64,000 nucleotides of DNA from contig CALVAN010000001.1 in the NCBI GenBank assembly GCA_944325555.1, positions 62,001 through 126,000 of the forward strand. The letters are read 5' to 3'. The notes under the pieces were generated by a model. That model did no database searches. It saw only the letters and a list, made by a program, of their open reading frames with translations, and was not told the origin of the DNA. Source of the stretch: Candidatus Gastranaerophilales bacterium. Its GTDB lineage: Bacteria; Cyanobacteriota; Vampirovibrionia; Gastranaerophilales; Gastranaerophilaceae. Positions 58,591 to 64,000 of this stretch are shown here, one piece after another (the stretch's first letter is position 1; each line of letters starts with the position of its first letter). Made by a program: the position numbers and the translations under genes.

Positions 58591-61272
58591 ATGAAAAAGA
58601 AAACACAAGCATTTACACTGGCAGAAGCTCTCATATTGCTTTTAATCGCTGCACTTTTGGCTGCAGCTCTTGTGCCTGTAATCACAAGGAAGCATAAAGA
58701 TGTGGGTGAACACGGTGAATGGATTTGTACCGTTAATAATGATGGTAAACACGTTGTTAAAACAACTTACCGTGGCAAAGTGTCTGAGTTTGAAGTAGCT
58801 CATAATGGCGGTGAATATTGTGTTTTCTCCCCTCCGGCAGCAGCCAAAAACTTTACTATTAAAGCTGTAGGCGGCGGCGGTGGCGGTGCCGGCGGACAAA
58901 AAGGTGCAACAAAAAGCATATATGATTCTCGTACAGCAACTGATGGCGTTTTTACAAGTACGGTTGAAGCTGATGGCAACTATAATGTCATAATGGCTGG
59001 CGCAGGTGGCGGCGGCGGCGGCATGGCTTGCGGCGAAGCTAAATATCAAGTGACAGCAGAAGCTGGCAATCTTAATTTAGAACAAGATTCTGTATTTGAA
59101 CAACAATCTAAAAAACATCATGGCATGTACGGACAAGGAAACGACTGGTCGTGGAATGAATCAACCCAAAAACATGATAAAAATTCTCCCGTAAGCTGGT
59201 GTCCTAAAACAAGTGCAATAGGCTATGATGTTGACTGCCGCAGTTCAGAAAACAGCAAAAGTGAAGACCCTAATCATCCAAAGTATTATCAGTACGGCTA
59301 CGTAGATCATATGTTACCAGGATTTAAATATAATCTGTTATTTCAAAATGATCAAAAGTACACGGATAATGCTGAATATGGGTATGGTAAAAATAACCCT
59401 AATGCACGATATACAAATGAAAGAGGCGAATGGGCTGGCAACATTTCTGTTTATGATTTTAAGTATAAATATTTATCTTATGATGACATAGGTTTACAAG
59501 AAAAAGAACTAAAAGACAGAGTAATGTGTTTCGCTGAAAAAAATTGGCCGCTTTCAAAAGAGGTCAATGGTGATAAAGGGCTATATCTTTCTGACCGCAC
59601 ATCCAGCAGGCCAAGTATAAAATGCTGGAATCTTCCCGGTAAGGGCGGTGAAGCTGGTCAACCGGCAACATCATTGAGTAACGCAAAACTAAGAGCCGGT
59701 GAAAGTATATATGTTACCATAGGTAGAGAAGGTTCAGGTTCCCAAGCACAAGGTCCTGAAAACAAAACCGTAGGGGCATTTTTGTTGAATTCTAGCGGAA
59801 GTTTTGTTTATCAAGAAAAAGCAGCCTCTTTTGGTGATATTGGCACAGACGGCGGAGATACCATATTGCAGCTTGGTGGTGGTGCTCCTCATACTGCTTT
59901 GGGGGGTAAAGGCGGTGCCTCAAGATTTTTGAAAGAAATTCCTGCGTATAAAGATATCCCTGTTTATGAATGTGAGGTCTATCCCATAGAAAGCGGCGGC
60001 TTTTTAGATGAGCCGACTGCAGCAGCTGGTAAAGATGGTGCAATAACAACAAGTCCGAGTTTTTGTACAAATACCCCTCATTCGACTTGTAGTGCAAGTG
60101 CTACTTGTGTAAATTGGGTTTCCAAAACTTGTAAACATCCTGATACTACTGATGAAGATGGTAATACAATACCTGGTTCATCATATGACTGTTCTTATTG
60201 TGCTGATACACAGCAATATTATGAGTGTAGTTGTAGTAAACATACAGGTATATCCTCTTATGGCTTAAAAAATTGTGTCCAAAGAGTACGCCCGAAATAT
60301 TTTGACGCTACTCACAAAAAATTGGGTATAAATGTATGTATATACAGTTCAAGCGTGCTTACGGAGTCAGGAATTCCTGATATGCCAGATAATAATCCAT
60401 CGCCACGTTTTGGTAATCAGAGTATAGCAGATATAGATTTCCCTTATTTAAATCCTGAAATAAGAGAATACGACCCTTCTGAAGGTGACACAAGCGGTGA
60501 AAACGAACTGGATTACTACACAATTGTTGCTGCTGGGCGTATTAAATATACAGGAGAACCTGGCTCAGGCGGCTATGGAGCCGGAGAACTTATAAAAAAC
60601 TATGTAAAAGTTAATCCGGACGGCACTCAGTCATATGCTGATTTTAAAGGCAGTGAAGGTTTGCCAGGTTATGTTTTGATTGTTAAATCAGATGCATACG
60701 GCGGTACAGGCGGACAAGCCGGACAATATGTCAGCACAATGGTTAAAAAATTGGATAAATTAAAAATAACAGTAGGCAAACCTGGTGGACCTTCTGTGGG
60801 TGAAGGTTACCAAGGTGGCGAAACAATTATCAAAGAATATAACTCTGGTGAAAACATGTATGTTATGCAAGGCGGTATTGGCGGTCAAGCGCTTAAATTA
60901 ACAGAAATGGGAACCAGTACAGCTGTTAAAGGTGGTGACGGTACTGCTTCGCCTGTAGAAAACGAGTCCAACAGAGCAAAAATTATTCCGCTTGGCGGTT
61001 ATTCAACTTCTTCAGAGGGTATTACCAATAGTAGTATAGATGGACAAACTGCTGCAACCTCTAACAAAATTTGGGGTAAAGCAAATGGTATGAAAAAAGC
61101 TGCATTTAACGGATTCAGCGGTTTAGGTACTATTACGGGTACTCTGAATTTAGTTGGCGGTGAACCTCTTGATATGACATATGGTGCAGGTGGCGGCGGT
61201 GGCGGAGGTTCTGATAGTACCTCCGGTATCGGTGGTGCCGGTTCACCGGGTGCGGTTATTATCAAATGGTAA
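58591..61272 (+). CDS. giant prepilin-like protein with glycine-rich domains 2
   Basis: An 893-residue protein with a prepilin start (A7 before F8, E12 at +5) and a helix to about residue 30. The motif YCVFSPPAAAKNFTIKAVGGGG opens the first glycine-rich region. A later cysteine-rich insert near residues 485-580 contains about 16 cysteines (for instance TCSASATC, CSYCA, CSCSK). A further glycine-rich unit ends with GSPGAVIIKW. It looks like two or three fused modules. Ribosome binding site CTGGAGC lies 13 bases before the ATG. Confidence 0.85.
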   Translation: MKKKTQAFTLAEALILLLIAALLAAALVPVITRKHKDVGEHGEWICTVNNDGKHVVKTTYRGKVSEFEVAHNGGEYCVFSPPAAAKNFTIKAVGGGGGGAGGQKGATKSIYDSRTATDGVFTSTVEADGNYNVIMAGAGGGGGGMACGEAKYQVTAEAGNLNLEQDSVFEQQSKKHHGMYGQGNDWSWNESTQKHDKNSPVSWCPKTSAIGYDVDCRSSENSKSEDPNHPKYYQYGYVDHMLPGFKYNLLFQNDQKYTDNAEYGYGKNNPNARYTNERGEWAGNISVYDFKYKYLSYDDIGLQEKELKDRVMCFAEKNWPLSKEVNGDKGLYLSDRTSSRPSIKCWNLPGKGGEAGQPATSLSNAKLRAGESIYVTIGREGSGSQAQGPENKTVGAFLLNSSGSFVYQEKAASFGDIGTDGGDTILQLGGGAPHTALGGKGGASRFLKEIPAYKDIPVYECEVYPIESGGFLDEPTAAAGKDGAITTSPSFCTNTPHSTCSASATCVNWVSKTCKHPDTTDEDGNTIPGSSYDCSYCADTQQYYECSCSKHTGISSYGLKNCVQRVRPKYFDATHKKLGINVCIYSSSVLTESGIPDMPDNNPSPRFGNQSIADIDFPYLNPEIREYDPSEGDTSGENELDYYTIVAAGRIKYTGEPGSGGYGAGELIKNYVKVNPDGTQSYADFKGSEGLPGYVLIVKSDAYGGTGGQAGQYVSTMVKKLDKLKITVGKPGGPSVGEGYQGGETIIKEYNSGENMYVMQGGIGGQALKLTEMGTSTAVKGGDGTASPVENESNRAKIIPLGGYSTSSEGITNSSIDGQTAATSNKIWGKANGMKKAAFNGFSGLGTITGTLNLVGGEPLDMTYGAGGGGGGGSDSTSGIGGAGSPGAVIIKW

Positions 61273-61305
61273 TGACTTTGATAATTGAATAAAATAACGT
61301 GAGGG

Positions 61306-61500
61306 TACAACCCTCACCCCGACCCTCTCCCGCAGGAGAGGAGGAAACAAAGAAAAACAAGTCGTCATCCTGAACTTGTTTCAGGATCTGACCAAATAAA
61401 CAAAGCCATACAAGGCCGGTAAAAAGGGAAAAACCTTTAACCCAGCCTTTGGCGAAACCCAAAAACATACAGATGCTGAAATAAATTCAGCATGACAGGT
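61306..61500 (+). repeat. structured repeat element C, copy 2
   Basis: A 195-base copy without the insertion found in C1: hairpin CCTCTCC/GGAGAGG, then GTCGTCATCCTGAACTTG with the TCCTGAA/TTTCAGGA hairpin, ending TTCAGCATGACAG. It lies between the second and third glycine-rich prepilin genes. Confidence 0.78.
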
Positions 61501-61504
61501 AAGG

Positions 61505-61612
61505 GGCAACCCTCACCCCACCTCTCTCACATCGGAGAGGAAAACTAAAACGTCATTCTGAGCAAAGCGAAGAATCTAAAACCAACAAACTGCCTCAGTA
61601 TGACGGACAAAA
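61505..61612 (+). repeat. structured repeat element C, copy 3 (divergent, partial)
   Basis: Follows C2 in tandem and starts again with CAACCCTCACCCCACC and the hairpin CCTCTC/GGAGAGG; the second half has GTCATTCTGAGCAAAGCGAAGAATCT instead and ends CAGTATGACGGAC. No gene is seen in 61273-61633. Confidence 0.6.
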
Positions 61613-61633
61613 ATAAAAAATAAAGGACAAAGA

Positions 61634-63025
61634 ATGATTAAAAAAACAAAAATCTTAAATGCATTTTCTTTAACAGAAGTACTGGTAACAATGTTCATAA
61701 TAATGCTTGTTATTATTGCTTCTGCACCGATGATTACAAGAAAAAATGCAAAAAATAAAGCTCCTCACGGTGTATGGGAATGCTATCTTGACGCTAATGG
61801 CAAGCATATAAGTAAAATTACAATTGATTCACAAGAGGAAAAGACAGAAACAGGTGGTGATTATTGTACATTTAAACCTCAAGCAAATGCTAAAAACTAT
61901 ACAGTGATGGCTATTGGCGGCGGTGGCGGTGGTGCTTCCGGTACTGCATTTTCAATGGACGCAGCTTCTTTTGGAACATTAGCGGGTTATCAAGCTCCTG
62001 CTAAAGGCGATTATCTTGTATTAATCGTAGGCGGCGGTGGCGGTGGTGCTGCTTTAACAAAAGGTGATTGGAAAGGTGCACGTGGCGGCGGTGCCGGCGG
62101 CATATATAGAACAACAATAAATTTGAATAAAGATGATTATGTTGTATTAGAAGCAGGCATGGGTGGCGCCGGCGGCGGCGGTGATGCTGATACAGAAGGC
62201 GGAGCTGCATGTCCAACGGAACCTACCGGTAGATGGGCGGATGCTTGCAAAGGCGAAGACGGTTATCCCAGTAAGATATATGTTTATAGTTCAAATAAAA
62301 CATATACGGCTGAGGGTGGTAAAGGCGGTTCTCAAAACATTGGGGCTGCAGGTTCGCCTACACATGGTGCACAAAAAGCGGCAGGGTATAAGCTGGAAGG
62401 CAAAATTGATTATAATAATGCTGCTCTAAAAGATTTTATAAATTCGGATAACAAATCAGCAGTTTCCTTTGGCTTTGGTGGTAAAGGAACGCTTAACGAT
62501 GTAGGCGAACCGGGAAGACCCGGGGTTGTTATGCTTGTATCTAACAGTCACCATGCAGGCGGTGGCGGCAAAAGAGGCACTACTGCTTATACTACATTAG
62601 AAAAAATTACTGATGAAGTAAAAGTACATGTGGGTCAAGGCGGTGCAGGTGCTATCACTGAAGATACAAATGGCGAGCAGGGTGAAAACTCCTCTTTTGG
62701 ATACTATGTAACTGCCAAAGGCGGCGAAGGTGGTAAAACAAGATACAAATCAACATCATCAAATGACCCGCTTGGTGGTGAAGAAGGGGCAATATCACCT
62801 TATGGAGATTCAATATCCGGTGGCGGCACGACTATGTTTCATCTTAATGGGCAAAATGATATGGACCAAAATGATGGCATTGCTGCCGCTACAGAAACTC
62901 AATATGGTGCCGGCGGTGGCGGTGGCAGTTCTCTGCCAAGAATGGGTTCAACAGGTTCCAGTGAAAATCGCTGGGGCAAAGGCGGCAGAGGTATGCCGGG
63001 ATATGTCCGTGTAGAATGGAACTAA
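61634..63025 (+). CDS. prepilin-like protein with glycine-rich domain 3
   Basis: A 463-residue protein with prepilin site A10 before F11 (NAFSLTEV, E15 at +5). Its start shares the order PHGVWECYLDANGKHISKITID with the second protein's EHGEWICTVNNDGKHVVKTTY, then YCTFKPQANAKNYTVMAIGGGG opens the glycine-rich domain, which ends MPGYVRVEWN. Ribosome binding site AAGGACAAAG precedes the ATG. The shared architecture shows that genes 2 and 3 are duplicates that diverged. It ends 31 bases before the next prepilin gene. Confidence 0.85.
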   Translation: MIKKTKILNAFSLTEVLVTMFIIMLVIIASAPMITRKNAKNKAPHGVWECYLDANGKHISKITIDSQEEKTETGGDYCTFKPQANAKNYTVMAIGGGGGGASGTAFSMDAASFGTLAGYQAPAKGDYLVLIVGGGGGGAALTKGDWKGARGGGAGGIYRTTINLNKDDYVVLEAGMGGAGGGGDADTEGGAACPTEPTGRWADACKGEDGYPSKIYVYSSNKTYTAEGGKGGSQNIGAAGSPTHGAQKAAGYKLEGKIDYNNAALKDFINSDNKSAVSFGFGGKGTLNDVGEPGRPGVVMLVSNSHHAGGGGKRGTTAYTTLEKITDEVKVHVGQGGAGAITEDTNGEQGENSSFGYYVTAKGGEGGKTRYKSTSSNDPLGGEEGAISPYGDSISGGGTTMFHLNGQNDMDQNDGIAAATETQYGAGGGGGSSLPRMGSTGSSENRWGKGGRGMPGYVRVEWN

Positions 63026-63056
63026 TTTGTTCAACATGAAAGGTAATATAAACAAA

Positions 63057-63989
63057 ATGCAAAAAAAACTTGCTTTTACAATATTTGAAACACTTATGGT
63101 TATGGCAATAACGGCGGTTCTTGTTATTTTATCTTTAAAAATATTCAGAAATGCCGATGAAAAAACCTATGCTAACTTATATGCAAAGGCTTTTAAAACG
63201 CTTAACACGGCAACATATAATATTCAAAAAGATGTAGACGACTTTAATGAAGAAAAAAATCTTGAATATCAGGAACAAGGACAATCAGGTGCGCCGGATA
63301 GTGAAAAGAAACGTTTCCCTAATATTCAATGCGGAACTTCCTGTGACAGCACTACCCCGACACCTGCTCAGCTTTGTTCGGCTTTGATATCTGATGACAC
63401 GGGTTATATAAATGCGACTAAAAACTCTTGCACAGTTTCTTCTATGAGTAATTTTACCGTTGACGGACAAATAGAGGTTGAGCCTTCCTTTGTTACTACC
63501 GATGGTATGAAGTTTTATATTATAAATCAAAATGATTCTGACTTTTTCTATCTTTGGGTCGATATTAACGGAGACAGACTGCCTAACAGGACAAAATATA
63601 TTGCAAACAAAAAAAGACCGGACGTTGTTCCGTTTCTTATAAATAAAGATAACGGGGTTGTTGTTCCGCAGGGGCTGCCTGTGTATGATTCTACTTATAT
63701 GACGGCAAGGGTTGTTTCCGGTAATCCAGAGTTGGACAAGGATTATTCTATCCCAATGACTTATTATGAAGCTCAACGTATAGCCTTCAGTGCTAGAACT
63801 TGGGAGCTTGATAAAATGAGTGTTCCATCAAAGAGTGTGTTTAATTCTACTTTTAGCAATTATAAAAAATCTACGAGTTATGACGGCACTATTGCAAGCG
63901 AGTTAAAATGTAATGATACTTCCGGATATGATGTAAATCGTGACTTCCCCCCTTGTACGATTGAGGTGTCGACATTTACAAGAAAATAA
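63057..63989 (+). CDS. prepilin-like protein without glycine-rich domain
   Basis: A 310-residue protein starting with the prepilin site A6 before F7 (LAFTIFETL, E11 at +5) and a hydrophobic helix. The C-terminal part has DGMKFYIINQNDSDFFYLWVDINGDRLPN, the D-x-N-G...PN segment also found in the prepilin at 13449 (DVNGMKGPN), a possible calcium site. I take the ATG at 63057 behind AAAGGT; the frame extends to 63027. Downstream neighbour of the third glycine-rich gene, likely co-transcribed, and the window ends just beyond it. Confidence 0.82.
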   Translation: MQKKLAFTIFETLMVMAITAVLVILSLKIFRNADEKTYANLYAKAFKTLNTATYNIQKDVDDFNEEKNLEYQEQGQSGAPDSEKKRFPNIQCGTSCDSTTPTPAQLCSALISDDTGYINATKNSCTVSSMSNFTVDGQIEVEPSFVTTDGMKFYIINQNDSDFFYLWVDINGDRLPNRTKYIANKKRPDVVPFLINKDNGVVVPQGLPVYDSTYMTARVVSGNPELDKDYSIPMTYYEAQRIAFSARTWELDKMSVPSKSVFNSTFSNYKKSTSYDGTIASELKCNDTSGYDVNRDFPPCTIEVSTFTRK

Positions 63990-64000
63990 TTTATAAAAAA

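Noticed and set aside
57000-62950. Glycine runs as sequencing or frameshift artefacts
   Set aside because: Frames stay open for hundreds of codons, prepilin starts and matching C-terminal ends are present in three independent genes.
1-64000. tRNA or rRNA genes
   Set aside because: No cloverleaf with CCA-type end, no T-loop GTTCRA context in the right setting, and no rRNA-like stretch was noticed in the intergenic regions.

Overview
The window is a low-GC bacterial chromosome segment carrying about 57 protein genes; I saw no rRNA, tRNA, CRISPR array or transposase gene. The gene set is a ferredoxin-dependent 2-oxoacid oxidoreductase, ThyX, diaminopimelate-type MurE, flagellar/type III export subunits, a GH57 enzyme and several prepilin-like proteins, alongside many short proteins I cannot place. 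Together these suggest an anaerobic gut or groundwater bacterium, most likely of the non-photosynthetic cyanobacterial sister lineage (Gastranaerophilales/Melainabacteria). That assignment is inference from gene content and style; no marker was searched.

Layout. 0.2-5 kb: small heat-shock protein, a repeat-rich gap, then a minus-strand run (UPF0210, ACT protein, BirA, exported protein, rplT-rpmI). 5.2-10.7 kb: a tight plus-strand operon korDABC-punA-anmK-murQ, linking ferredoxin-coupled 2-oxoacid oxidation, purine salvage and anhydro-MurNAc recycling. 10.7-21.7 kb: Pit/DUF47 phosphate uptake, a prepilin, mnmG-rlmH, flavoenzymes, a HAD phosphatase, an amidohydrolase, DUF1848 and a CorC-type protein. 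21.8-25.1 kb: a three-gene minus-strand operon of NADAR-like, possibly kinase-like and phosphoribosyltransferase-like proteins. 25.4-35.7 kb: GH57, thyX, rpsO, ftsI-murE, speE, fur. 35.7-38.7 kb: flhB-fliR-fliQ-fliP. 38.9-51.6 kb: rsfS, mscS, nitroreductase, a von Willebrand A protein, a radical SAM protein, several lineage-specific proteins and a sensor kinase/response regulator pair. 51.8-55.7 kb: a large AsmA-like protein divergent from a WG-repeat protein. 56.7-64 kb: four consecutive prepilin-like genes, three of which carry very long glycine-rich domains.

The intergenic DNA is unusual. A structured element (called B) occurs seven times, with arms that base-pair and change together between copies and with interchangeable hairpin modules. 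It often lies directly between a stop codon and a terminator. A second structured element (A, two copies), a third (C, three copies around the glycine-rich prepilin genes, one interrupted by an insertion with inverted ends) and a 57-base direct repeat (D) that supplies the thyX stop codon also occur. Several genes without a Shine-Dalgarno sequence have a -10-like box about 6-10 bases before the ATG, suggesting leaderless mRNAs.

The best candidates for undescribed biology are the glycine-rich prepilin cluster, the B and A structured repeats, and the NADAR-like/kinase-like/PRTase-like operon.
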